NCBI GenBank assembly: GCA_035556555.1
Contig: DATMES010000024.1
Coordinates: 158,128 to 222,127, forward strand
Length of the DNA: 64,000 bases
Origin: Frankiaceae bacterium
GTDB taxonomy: Bacteria > Actinomycetota > Actinomycetes > BP-191
Direction: 5' to 3'
Shown here piece after piece: positions 17,568 through 25,592 of the stretch. The translations under genes were made by a program, and so were the position numbers. Within the stretch, counting starts at the first letter, position 1. The number at the start of each line of letters is the position of its first letter. The notes below the pieces were generated by a model. The model saw only the letters and a program-made list of their open reading frames with translations. It did not search any database and was not told the origin of the DNA.

Positions 17568-17638
17568 CGACACATCGCGGTCGATACGCGCTGCAGGTCT
17601 ACATGCAGGCGCGTGACGAGGACCGCGACGGAGGACAT
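17546..17638 (-). CDS. Cysteine-operon leader peptide, 30 residues
   Basis: ATG at 17638 (complement), TAG at 17546-17548. The peptide contains the motif TRLHVDLQRVSTAMCR, matching the actinobacterial leader-peptide pattern (R-x-H-x-D-L-x-R-V...C) found upstream of sulfur genes. A single Cys codon near the 3' end precedes a hairpin. A TACCCT box ends 7 nt before the ATG and there is no Shine-Dalgarno, so it is probably translated from a leaderless mRNA. Likely senses cysteine supply and controls cysH onward. Confidence 0.8.
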   Translation of the reverse strand: MSSVAVLVTRLHVDLQRVSTAMCRPSRSDG

Positions 17639-17644
17639 GTGCGG

Positions 17645-17674
17645 AGGGTAAGGGGTCGAATTCCGTTCTGTCCA
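17645..17674 (-). promoter_or_regulatory. Promoter of the cys-ssu operon
   Basis: On the minus strand: -35 TGGACA (17669-17674), 18-nt spacer, -10 TACCCT (17645-17650). The predicted transcript start coincides with the A of the leader-peptide ATG at 17638. Confidence 0.6.
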
Positions 17675-17782
17675 TCTTCTTGTTACTTCTCACCTGCGCA
17701 TCGTTCGCAACAAGCGAATGGAGGACTGAACGCCGCGACAGCGAATTGGCACAGCACTCACCCCCTACAGATGAGGATCTCC

Positions 17783-18601
17783 ATGTCCCAGCGCATCCGT
17801 ACGACCGTGCTCGCGGCCGCCCTGGTCGCCGGCACCGGCGTGCTCGGTGGAGCGACCCCCGCCTCCGCCGTGCCCGTCTGGAACGCGAACGGCCCGATCC
17901 ACCCCGGCGTGCAGACCTACACCGCGGGCGGCCAGTGCACCGCCAACTTCGTGTTCTACGACTCGTCGAACAACGTCTACATCGGCCAGTCCGCGCACTG
18001 CGCGTCCACCGGCGGCCCGACCGACACGAACGGCTGCATCACCGGCTCCCAGCCGATCGGCACCAACGTCACCGTCACCGGCGCCACCCGCCCCGGCAAG
18101 CTCGTCTACAGCTCCTGGATCGCGATGAAGTCCGACCCGTCGGTGACGTCGGCGCAGTGCGCGTACAACGACTTCGCGATCGTCAAGCTCGACGCCGCCG
18201 ACTACGGCCGCGTCAACCCGTCGGTGCCGTTCTGGGGCGGCCCGCAGGGCGTCAACACGAGCGGCCTGCCGGCGCGCTCGTACGTCTACACGTACGGCAA
18301 CTCGTCGCTGCGCTTCGGCCTGACCCCGCTCAGCCCGAAGGTCGGCCAGACCACGACGACGACGCCCGCCACGGGGTGGCGTTACTCGGTCTACACGGTC
18401 AGCCCCGGCATCCCCGGTGACTCCGGCAGCGCGTTCCTCGACCGCAACGGCGCCGCGCTCGGCACCCTGTCGACGCTGTCCACCGACGGCAGCAACGGCG
18501 TCATGAACCTCAACCTGGCGCTCGCGTACCTGCGGTCGCACTCGACGCTGACGTCGCTGCAGGTCGCCAACGGCCTGACGACGTTCGACCCGATCGTCTG
18601 A
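17783..18601 (+). CDS. Secreted trypsin-like serine protease
   Basis: 272 residues. Signal peptide cut after ATPASA (about 29). Catalytic triad candidates are His72 (GQSAHC), Asp130 (YNDFAIVKL) and Ser214 (GIPGDSGSAF); GDSGS is intact. Cys52/Cys73 and Cys85/Cys126 probably form disulfides. Start ATG 17783 has GAGG 7 nt upstream; an in-frame ATG 12 nt earlier lacks one. Chymotrypsin (S1) fold, likely extracellular; the substrate is unknown. Divergent from the cys operon. Confidence 0.85.
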   Translation: MSQRIRTTVLAAALVAGTGVLGGATPASAVPVWNANGPIHPGVQTYTAGGQCTANFVFYDSSNNVYIGQSAHCASTGGPTDTNGCITGSQPIGTNVTVTGATRPGKLVYSSWIAMKSDPSVTSAQCAYNDFAIVKLDAADYGRVNPSVPFWGGPQGVNTSGLPARSYVYTYGNSSLRFGLTPLSPKVGQTTTTTPATGWRYSVYTVSPGIPGDSGSAFLDRNGAALGTLSTLSTDGSNGVMNLNLALAYLRSHSTLTSLQVANGLTTFDPIV

Positions 18602-18640
18602 GTTGGCCGGCCGGGGGCGCGCCGCCCGATACTGGGTGGC

Positions 18641-19081
18641 GTGCCCCTGGTCGACGTCATCGACGAGACGTTCGTCGTCGCCTCGCCCGCGGCCGTTGCC
18701 GCGGCGGTGAAGGAGCCGGCGTTCTGGGCGCGGGTGTTCCCCGACCTGGAGCTGCACGTCTTCGAGGACCGCGGCGACGAGGGGATCCGCCTCACGATCA
18801 CCGGCGCGCTCGTCGGCTCGAATGAGTTCTGGGTCGAGCCGTGGGGCGACGGCGCCGTCGTCCACTACTACCTGCGCGCCGACCCGAGCCGCCGCGGCAG
18901 CGACACCGAGCCGATCGCCGGCGACCCCCGGAGGCTGGTGCGCAAGGCGATCAAGGCGCGTACCGCCCACTGCGTCCGCCTCAAGGCCGGGCTCAACGAG
19001 ATCAAGGACCGGCTCGAGGCCGGCCGCCCGCCGGGGCTGCCCCGCGAGAACCCGCCGGATCTCCGGGCTAAAGCCCGCTAG
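18641..19081 (+). CDS. SRPBCC (START-like) small protein
   Basis: 146 residues from GTG 18641: VDVIDETFVVASPAAVAAAVKEPAFWARVFPDLELHVFEDRGDEGIRLTITG, then WVEPWGDGAVVHYYLRADP and a long basic C-terminal helix. This is the helix-grip layout of polyketide cyclase/START-like proteins that bind hydrophobic ligands. The product is unknown; a similar SRPBCC protein lies at 20509-20943. GATACT is 7 nt upstream of the start. Confidence 0.65.
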   Translation: MPLVDVIDETFVVASPAAVAAAVKEPAFWARVFPDLELHVFEDRGDEGIRLTITGALVGSNEFWVEPWGDGAVVHYYLRADPSRRGSDTEPIAGDPRRLVRKAIKARTAHCVRLKAGLNEIKDRLEAGRPPGLPRENPPDLRAKAR

Positions 19082-19104
19082 GCCGTTCGGCCGATAGAGC
19101 AGGC

Positions 19105-19644
19105 ATGGCGAACGAACGGTGTCCGTCGTGCGGCGGAGCCGTGCGGGCGGGCGACCCGTGGTGCACGTTGTGCTGGACCGACCTCCGGCCCGAGCCCGCG
19201 CCGCCCCCTGCCCCGGTGGCTCCGCCGCGTCCTGCCGTGCGCGCGGCCGTCGCCGCGCCGGTCGCGGTGCCCGTTCAGGGGTCCGCGCAGGGTGGTGTCG
19301 ACCCGCTGACCGCGCCGCTGGCCGTGCTGCTCGGCGAGCCGCTCGCCGCCGACGCCGGCGCGCCGTCCGGCGCCACCTGGCCCTGCGTCGAGTGCGGCGA
19401 GCCGAACGCCCTCGACCTCGACGCGTGCGGCGTCTGCACGGCGCCGTTCGGCGGCCGCATCGCGCGGCTGAGCGACGTCAAGGCCGCCCGCCGCCGCTTC
19501 CTGCTGCTCTCGCTCGGCGCGATGCTGGCGTTCCTCACGGTGCTGGCGATCCTCACGTTCGCGTTCACGGACACGACCGCGGGCGGCGGCGAGGCTTCGC
19601 TCGAACCGACCATCGACTACACGTCGCTGCCCCGCGAGGAGTAG
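19105..19644 (+). CDS. Double zinc-ribbon protein with one C-terminal membrane helix
   Basis: 179 residues. Zinc-ribbon 1 is CPSCGGAVRAGDPWCTLC near the N-terminus, then a Pro-rich linker, zinc-ribbon 2 CVECGEPNALDLDACGVC, and a single membrane helix (FLLLSLGAMLAFLTVLAILTFAF) with a short acidic outside tail. Function unknown; the layout suggests a membrane-tethered cytoplasmic metal-binding or protein-interaction module. Confidence 0.65.
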   Translation: MANERCPSCGGAVRAGDPWCTLCWTDLRPEPAPPPAPVAPPRPAVRAAVAAPVAVPVQGSAQGGVDPLTAPLAVLLGEPLAADAGAPSGATWPCVECGEPNALDLDACGVCTAPFGGRIARLSDVKAARRRFLLLSLGAMLAFLTVLAILTFAFTDTTAGGGEASLEPTIDYTSLPREE

Positions 19645-19730
19645 CTCTCCTCGTTCCGTGCGGCGTTCGTCGAAACGCTGCACCGGACGGATGCGGGCCC
19701 TGCCGTCGGCCGCGCCGTACGCTCGCACCC

Positions 19731-20498
19731 ATGCGGGTGCATGTCGTCAGCGACGTCCACGGGGCGGCGGCCGCGCTCGCCCGCGCGGGCGACGGCGCCG
19801 ACGCGCTGGTCTGCCTCGGCGACCTCATCCACTTCATCGACTACGGCGACTACAGCGGGATCATGGCCGACTTGTTCGGCACCGCCGCGGTGGAGAAGCT
19901 GGTCGAGCTGCGGACGGCGCGGCGCTTCGACGAGGCCCGCGCGTTCTCCAACGACCTCTGGGCCAGCAAGGACGAGGAGCGCTGGGTCCTGCTGGAGCGG
20001 GCGATCCGCGCGCAGTACGCCGAGCTGTTCGCGGCGTTCCCGACACCGACGTACCTGACGTACGGCAACGTCGACGTCCCGCACCTCTACGACGACTACC
20101 TGCGCGACGGCATCACGCTGCTCGACGGCGCGACGGCGGAGATCGGGGGGAGGACGTTCGGTTTCGTGGGCGGCGGCCTGCGGACCCCGATGCGCACGCC
20201 GATGGAGATCGACGACGAGACGTACGCCGCCAAGGTCGCCGCGGTCGGCGCGGTGGACGTCCTCTGCTGCCACATCCCGCCGCAGTGGCCCTCTCTGGTC
20301 TACGACACCGAGGCCCGCCGCTTCGAACGCGGCAGCGAGGCCGTCCTCGACGCCATCCGCGACACGCAGCCCGACCTCTGCCTGTTCGGGCACGTGCACC
20401 AGCCGCTGGAGGCGTCCCTCACGATCGGGCGTACGGAGTGCGTCAACGTCGGCTACTTCCGCGGCTCCGGCAGGCCGTACGTCCTGGAGTGGCAATAG
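19731..20498 (+). CDS. Calcineurin-like metallophosphoesterase
   Basis: 255 residues. Metal-ligand motifs run in order: VVSDVHG, VCLGDLIHF, YGNVD (in place of GNHD), CCHIPP and FGHVHQP. These define a dinuclear metallophosphoesterase. Substrate unknown. TACGCT sits 7 nt upstream of the ATG (19718-19723), so it is probably leaderless. Followed 10 nt later by an SRPBCC gene, an association repeated in other actinomycetes. Confidence 0.85.
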   Translation: MRVHVVSDVHGAAAALARAGDGADALVCLGDLIHFIDYGDYSGIMADLFGTAAVEKLVELRTARRFDEARAFSNDLWASKDEERWVLLERAIRAQYAELFAAFPTPTYLTYGNVDVPHLYDDYLRDGITLLDGATAEIGGRTFGFVGGGLRTPMRTPMEIDDETYAAKVAAVGAVDVLCCHIPPQWPSLVYDTEARRFERGSEAVLDAIRDTQPDLCLFGHVHQPLEASLTIGRTECVNVGYFRGSGRPYVLEWQ

Positions 20499-20508
20499 GC
20501 TCACGGGC

Positions 20509-20943
20509 ATGGCGGACCAGGCGAGCAGCTCCATCACGATCGACGCCGCTCCTGCGGACGTCATGGCGGTCATCGCGGACTTCGAGCGCTACCCCGAGTG
20601 GGCCGGCTTCATCAAGACCGCCGAGGTGCTCTCGACCGGCGCCGACGGCCGCGCCGACAAGGCCCGCTTCGTCGTGGACGCGGGCGTCATGAAGGCCGAC
20701 TACACGCTGCGCTACACGTACTCCGGCGACGAGAAGATCACCTGGGAGCTCGAGGCCGGCAGCCTCAAGGAGAACACCGGCTCGTACGTCCTCAGGCCCG
20801 AGGGCGACGCGACCCACGTGACGTACTCCCTGACGATCGACGCCGGCATCCCGATGCTGGGGATGTTCAAGCGCAAGGCCGAGAAGGTCGTCATGGACAC
20901 CGCGCTGAAGGAGCTCAAGAAGCGCGTCGAGGGTCTCCACTAG
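20509..20943 (+). CDS. SRPBCC (polyketide cyclase/dehydrase-like) protein
   Basis: 144 residues: SSSITIDAAPADVMAVIADFERYPEWAGFIKTAEVLS and a C-terminal amphipathic helix ending KELKKRVEGLH. This is a classic helix-grip fold of the kind that often binds lipids. TAGGCT lies 7 nt upstream of the ATG. It abuts the M50 protease gene (0 nt gap), so the two are coexpressed; a membrane-lipid role is only inference. Confidence 0.75.
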   Translation: MADQASSSITIDAAPADVMAVIADFERYPEWAGFIKTAEVLSTGADGRADKARFVVDAGVMKADYTLRYTYSGDEKITWELEAGSLKENTGSYVLRPEGDATHVTYSLTIDAGIPMLGMFKRKAEKVVMDTALKELKKRVEGLH

Positions 20944-22323
20944 ATGGCGATTCCGGTCCCCGGCGAGGGGCGACGGGGGCTGCTGTCGTTCCGGCTGTTC
21001 GGCTTCCCCGTCACGATCCACACGAGCTTCCTCGTCATCGTGGTGGGACTGAGCCTGTACTCGCAGGAGTCGCAGTCGCTGGACGTCCCAGGCGCGCTCG
21101 TCTGGCTCGCCATCGTCACGGTGTCGGTCATCGCGCACGAGCTGGGGCACGCGTTCGTCGCGGCGCCCGCCGGTGGCAGGCCGCGCATCGACCTCTACAT
21201 GATGGCCGGGCTCACGACGTGGCAGCCGGCCCGCGCGAGCCGCGGCCGCCGGGTCGCGGTCAGCGTCGCGGGGCCGTTCGCGGGTGTGGTGCTCGGTGTC
21301 GCGTTGGTCTTCGCCTACGTCACCCTCGACCCGCCGGAGACGTCGCTCCTCGCCGACGTCCTGTTCAGCGCCATCTTCGTCAACCTCGGCTGGGGCCTGC
21401 TCAACCTCCTGCCGATGCTGCCTCTCGACGGTGGCCAGGTGGTGCTCGCGCTGATGCCGGGAGGGGACGACCTCGTCCGCATCCGCCGCGCGTCGTACGT
21501 CTCCCTCGGCGTCGCGGCGGCCGTCGCCGTGGCGGCGTTCGCGTACGGCGAGCCGATCGCCGCCGCGTTCGTCCTCTTCTTCGGTGCGGGCAACCTGCAG
21601 CGCATCCTGGCGCTGCGCAAGGGCGAGGACCCGGTCGTCAGCAGCCTCGCGGAGGCGGAGATCGCGCTGCACGACGGCCGCCCCGAGGACGCGCTGCGGC
21701 ACCTCCCCGACGTCGACGCGGTGGCGCCACCGCTGCGCGGCACGGCCGCGATCATCCGTTCCGCCGCGCTGCTGCGGCTCGGCCGGCACCGCGAGGCGCA
21801 GGACACGCTCGTCGACCTGCCGGCGGGGTCGGTGGAGCCGGTGTTCGGCGCGACGGTGCTGCTCGCGAACGGCCAGGAGCAGCTCGCCCGCGAACGCCTC
21901 ACCACCGCGCTCGCCGACGATCCGCCGGCCTGGGCGGTACGCGAGCTGGCACTGCTGCTGCGTACCCGCGGCGAGGACCTCGTCGGCGTCATCGGCGGCG
22001 TCACGGGCCAGGGGGCGGCGGGCGTCATGGACGCGCTGTACCGCACGGACGACTACGCCGCCGCGGCCGCCTGGGGCGAACGCGCCCTCGCCACCGGCGC
22101 CACCGAGGCCGGCGTCGCGTACAACACCGCGTGCTCGTACGCCCGCGCCGGCGACCCCGAGCGGGCGCTGCGCGCCCTCGGCTACGCCGCCGAGCTGGGC
22201 TGGACCGACTTCTCCGCGATCGACGCCGACCCCGACCTCGCGCCCGTCCGCGACCTGCCGGCGTGGCCGGAGGTCCGTACGCGGATGGGCGGGCGATTGG
22301 GCGCGCCTCCCGAGGCCCGCTAG
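20944..22323 (+). CDS. M50-type site-2 metalloprotease with C-terminal TPR-like region
   Basis: 459 residues. Zinc motif HELGH at 65-69 and the third-ligand motif NLLPMLPLDGG at about 154-164 are both intact, within four to five membrane helices. From about 230 the protein is soluble and helical with repeated Ala/Leu/Arg patterns like TPRs. Intramembrane proteolysis of a regulator or membrane protein is the family role; the target is unknown. Confidence 0.82.
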   Translation: MAIPVPGEGRRGLLSFRLFGFPVTIHTSFLVIVVGLSLYSQESQSLDVPGALVWLAIVTVSVIAHELGHAFVAAPAGGRPRIDLYMMAGLTTWQPARASRGRRVAVSVAGPFAGVVLGVALVFAYVTLDPPETSLLADVLFSAIFVNLGWGLLNLLPMLPLDGGQVVLALMPGGDDLVRIRRASYVSLGVAAAVAVAAFAYGEPIAAAFVLFFGAGNLQRILALRKGEDPVVSSLAEAEIALHDGRPEDALRHLPDVDAVAPPLRGTAAIIRSAALLRLGRHREAQDTLVDLPAGSVEPVFGATVLLANGQEQLARERLTTALADDPPAWAVRELALLLRTRGEDLVGVIGGVTGQGAAGVMDALYRTDDYAAAAAWGERALATGATEAGVAYNTACSYARAGDPERALRALGYAAELGWTDFSAIDADPDLAPVRDLPAWPEVRTRMGGRLGAPPEAR

Positions 22324-22333
22324 CCTCTGCCTG

Positions 22334-23521
22334 GTGCGCGTCGTCCTCTTCACCGGCAAGGGTGGTGTGGGGAAGACGACCGCCTCGGCGGCCACCGCGA
22401 CGCTCGCCGCGGGCCGCGGCCTCAAGACGCTGATCGTCTCGACCGACCCGGCGCACTCGCTCGCCGACACCGTGGACTGCCCGCTCGGTCCCGAGCCGAC
22501 GGAGATCGACGGCAGCCTGTACGGCCAGCAGATCGACGCGCAGCGGCAGTTCGAACGCTCCTGGCGCGAGGTGCAGGACTACCTGCGCAGCGTCCTCGAC
22601 AAGTCCGGCATCGACCCGATGGCGGCCGAGGAGCTGACCGTGCTGCCCGGCGCCGAGGAGGTGCTGGCGCTGCTGGAGGTACGCCGCCAGGTCGCCTCGC
22701 AGACGTGGGACCTCGTCGTCGTCGACTGCGCTCCGACCGCGGAGACGCTGCGGCTGCTCGCGCTACCGGAGGCGCTGTCCTGGTACATGGACCGCGTCTT
22801 CCCCGCCTCCCGCCGCGTGGCCCGCGCGATGCGTCCGGTCATCGGGCGGGTGAGCAGCGTGCCGTTCCCGCAGGACAAGGTCTTCGACGCCGTCGAACGC
22901 CTCCACGCCGAGCTCGCCGACGTCCGCGCGATGCTCACCGACCAGACGACCTCGTCGGTACGCCTCGTCCTCACGCCCGAGGCCGTCGTCGTCGCCGAGG
23001 CGCGCCGCACCCTGACGTCGCTGAGCCTCTACGGCTACCGCGTGGACGGCGTCGTCGCCAACCGTGTCTTCCCCGCGGGTGGTGACGCGTGGCGGGCCGG
23101 ATGGGTTGCGGCGCAGCAGATCCAGCTCGGCGAGGTGGAGCAGTCGTTCGCGCCGCTGCCGATCTGGCTCAGCCCGTACCGCGCCGGCGAGCCGGTCGGC
23201 CTGGAGGAGCTGGCGGCGTTCGGCGCGGAGGCGTACGGCGCCCACGACCCGCTCGCGCTGCCGCCGCCGCACGACCTCATGTCGGTGACCCGTACGGACG
23301 CCGGCTTCGACCTCGCGCTCGACCTGCCGCTCGCCGACAAGCGCGACCTCGACCTCGTACGACGCGGCGACGAGTTGGTCGTCACCGTCGGCTCCCGCCG
23401 TCGTGTGCTGGCGCTGCCGAGCGCGCTGCGCCGCTGCCTCGTCGACTCCGCCGCGCTGCGCGAAGGGCGGCTCGTGATCTCGTTCGTCCCCGACCCCGAC
23501 CTCTGGAACGCATCGCTGTGA
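22334..23521 (+). CDS. ArsA/Get3-like ATPase
   Basis: 395 residues from GTG 22334: MRVVLFTGKGGVGKTTASAATATLAA. Deviant Walker A KGGVGKTT, switch STDPAHSLADT and DCAPTAETLRLL are diagnostic of the ArsA/GET3 group; the C-terminal ~80 residues (DLALDLPLADKRDLDLVRRGDELVV) form the small alpha-crystallin-like domain seen in bacterial homologues. No arsenic genes are nearby, so arsenite transport is unlikely. TAGCCT is 7 nt before the GTG. Confidence 0.85.
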   Translation: MRVVLFTGKGGVGKTTASAATATLAAGRGLKTLIVSTDPAHSLADTVDCPLGPEPTEIDGSLYGQQIDAQRQFERSWREVQDYLRSVLDKSGIDPMAAEELTVLPGAEEVLALLEVRRQVASQTWDLVVVDCAPTAETLRLLALPEALSWYMDRVFPASRRVARAMRPVIGRVSSVPFPQDKVFDAVERLHAELADVRAMLTDQTTSSVRLVLTPEAVVVAEARRTLTSLSLYGYRVDGVVANRVFPAGGDAWRAGWVAAQQIQLGEVEQSFAPLPIWLSPYRAGEPVGLEELAAFGAEAYGAHDPLALPPPHDLMSVTRTDAGFDLALDLPLADKRDLDLVRRGDELVVTVGSRRRVLALPSALRRCLVDSAALREGRLVISFVPDPDLWNASL

Positions 23522-23805
23522 CCGAAGCCGTAGGAACCCTCGCCGACGAGGCCGCCAAGCTGTTCACCGCCGCCGAGTCGTGGTGGCGCGAGCACGCGCC
23601 TGCCGCGCCGGAGGAGGCCGCCGCCGAGTGCAGGTACTGCCCGTTCTGCCAGGCGCTGTCCGTCGTGCGCGGCGCGCAGCCGGAACTGTTCGAGCAGGTG
23701 ACGGAGGCGGCGACCGGTCTGTTCACGGCGTTGCGGAACGCCGCCGAGACGACGGCGCACCGCAAGCGGGACGACGTACCCGTCGAGCGGATCGACATCG
23801 CCTGA
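23518..23805 (+). CDS. Small CxxCxxC protein (DUF5304-like)
   Basis: 95 residues from a GTG overlapping the arsA stop (GTGA). It carries CRYCPFCQALSVVRG, a possible metal site, then a helical stretch. Short proteins of this type typically sit between an ArsA-like ATPase and a ROK glucokinase in streptomycetes and relatives, the same order as here. Function unknown; possibly a partner of the ATPase. Confidence 0.65.
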   Translation: MTEAVGTLADEAAKLFTAAESWWREHAPAAPEEAAAECRYCPFCQALSVVRGAQPELFEQVTEAATGLFTALRNAAETTAHRKRDDVPVERIDIA

Positions 23806-24695
23806 TGGCGCTGGCGATCGGCGTCGACATCGGCGGCACCAAGGTCGCCGGCGGCGTCGTGGACGACGAAGGCAGGGTCGTCGCGGAGACGCGCCGCCCG
23901 ACGCCGTCCGACGACTCCGACGCCGCGATCGAGGCCGTCGTCGGCGTCGTGCACGAGCTCTGCGCGTCGTACGACGTCACCGCCGTCGGCATCGCGGCCG
24001 CGGGCTACGTGAGCGCCGACCGCTCGACGATGCTCTTCGCTCCGAACCTCCCCTGGGAGAACCTTCCCGTCCGCGACCTCCTGCAGGAGCGCATCGACCT
24101 CCCCGTCGACGTCGAGAACGACGCCAACTGCGCCGCGTGGGCGGAGCACCGCTACGGCGCCGCGCGCGGCGAGGACTGCGTCGTCTGCCTCACCGTCGGC
24201 ACCGGCATCGGCGCCGGCATCCTCGTCGAGGGCGCGCTGTACCGAGGCCGTTTCGGCATCGCGGGGGAGCCGGGTCACCTCGGCGTCGTCCGCGACGGGA
24301 TCCCCTGCGGCTGCGGCAACTCCGGCTGCCTCGAGCAGTACGCCTCGGGCACCGCCCTGGTCCGCTACGCGCGCGAGCGCGGCCTGTCCGCGGAGGGCCC
24401 GGAGATCACGGCCGCCGCGGAGGCAGGGGACGAGCGCGCGGTGGAGTCGTTCGCCGAGGTGGGGCGGTGGCTCGGGCACGCGCTCGCCGACATCGCGGCG
24501 GTGCTCGACCCCGGCATGTTCGTCATCGGCGGCGGCGTGGCCGACGCGGGCGAGCTGCTGCTCGGGCCGGCGAGGGAGACGTTCCGGGCGATGCTGCCGG
24601 GTCACGGGCACCGGCCGTTCGCGGACGTCCGCCAGGCGGTCCTCGGCAACGCCGCGGGGCTGGTCGGCGCCGCCGACCTCGCGCGGACGTCGTGA
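23805..24695 (+). CDS. glkA: ROK-family glucokinase
   Basis: 296 residues starting MALAIGVDIGGTKVAGGVVDD. Phosphate-binding GVDIGGTK, VENDANCAAWAEHRYGAARG, GTGIGAGIL and the ROK zinc motif GHLGVVRDGIPCGCGNSGCLEQYASG (His plus three Cys) are all intact. It phosphorylates glucose with ATP. The ATG overlaps the previous stop (TGATG) and its own stop overlaps the next GTG. Confidence 0.92.
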   Translation: MALAIGVDIGGTKVAGGVVDDEGRVVAETRRPTPSDDSDAAIEAVVGVVHELCASYDVTAVGIAAAGYVSADRSTMLFAPNLPWENLPVRDLLQERIDLPVDVENDANCAAWAEHRYGAARGEDCVVCLTVGTGIGAGILVEGALYRGRFGIAGEPGHLGVVRDGIPCGCGNSGCLEQYASGTALVRYARERGLSAEGPEITAAAEAGDERAVESFAEVGRWLGHALADIAAVLDPGMFVIGGGVADAGELLLGPARETFRAMLPGHGHRPFADVRQAVLGNAAGLVGAADLARTS

Positions 24696-25483
24696 GGGTC
24701 GGAACGGCGCTGCCGCAGCGGCGCATGGACGCGGCGTTCCTCGACGTGGCGCGGGAGGCCGAGGACCTCGGCTACGCCTCGGTGTCGGTCTACGACCACC
24801 TCGTGCCGCTCGGCGCGCCCGAGGGGACGCCGGTGCTGGAGGCGTTCACGGCACTCGCCGCGGTCGCGGCGGCGACGTCGCGGATCGGCCTCGTGACGCT
24901 CGTCGTGCGGGCCGCGATGCGCCCGCCCGCGATGACCGCGCACCTCGCCCGCACGCTGCACGCCGTCGCCGGCGAACGCCTCGTGCTCGGCCTCGGCACG
25001 GGTGACGCGAGCAGCGCGCGGGAGGACGTACTCCTCGGCCTGCCCTCACTGACTGGCGAAGGCAGGCGGGACGCGCTGCGGGCGACGGTGGCCGCGGTGC
25101 GCGAGGGCGTACCTGGGCTGCCGGTCTGGGTCGGTGGCAACGGCGAGCGCACCCGCGCGCTGGCCGCCGACCTCGGCGACGCCTGGAACTGCTGGGCGCT
25201 GGCGCCGTCCGAGATCCCGGCGACGCCTGTCCCGATCACGTGGGGCGGCCAGGTCGTGCTCGGCTCGACCGCCGCCGAGGCCGCCGACCTGCTCGCCGGC
25301 TGGACCCCTGGCCGCAATCCCGCCGAACGCGCCCACGCCCTCACCGGCACGCCCGACGACGTCGCCGCCAGGCTGCGCGCCCTCGCGGACGCGGGCGTGA
25401 CCGAGGCGGTGGTGGCGTTCGTCGGGGGGAACGCGGGCACGCAACGCCGCCTCTTCGCCCGCGAGGTGCTCCCGTTGCTCTGA
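24692..25483 (+). CDS. LLM-class (F420-dependent-like) oxidoreductase
   Basis: 263 residues from GTG 24692, coupled to glkA (GTGA). It has the luciferase-like TIM-barrel pattern: REAEDLGYASVSVYDHLVPLG, RIGLVTLVV, GERLVLGLGTGD and PVWVGGNGERTRALAADLGDAWN. Shorter than most LLM enzymes (about 300-340). The cofactor (F420 or FMN) cannot be decided from sequence alone. Confidence 0.78.
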   Translation: MRVGTALPQRRMDAAFLDVAREAEDLGYASVSVYDHLVPLGAPEGTPVLEAFTALAAVAAATSRIGLVTLVVRAAMRPPAMTAHLARTLHAVAGERLVLGLGTGDASSAREDVLLGLPSLTGEGRRDALRATVAAVREGVPGLPVWVGGNGERTRALAADLGDAWNCWALAPSEIPATPVPITWGGQVVLGSTAAEAADLLAGWTPGRNPAERAHALTGTPDDVAARLRALADAGVTEAVVAFVGGNAGTQRRLFAREVLPLL

Positions 25484-25502
25484 GCGCGCGCCTCCACTTT
25501 TC

Positions 25503-25556
25503 GTGATCTTGGCGACGTTCGTGCTGCCCGGGCAGCAGAAACGTTGCCAAGATCAC
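25503..25556. repeat. 54-bp near-perfect palindrome
   Basis: GTGATCTTGGC... reads into its complement ...GCCAAGATCAC around a centre at TGCTGCCC|GGGCAGCA; 24 of 27 base pairs match and there is no loop. It lies 20 nt after the LLM gene and 25 nt before the -10 of arcC. It could be a factor-independent terminator without U tract, or a dispersed palindromic repeat. Confidence 0.8.
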
Positions 25557-25592
25557 CGGAATCGGGCCGTCGCCAACCCCTAGGCTCGGCGG

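Noticed and set aside
20443..22470. 675-codon minus-strand frame over the SRPBCC and M50 genes
   Set aside because: No recognisable motif and composition of an antisense frame; the + strand genes have intact catalytic motifs and couplings.
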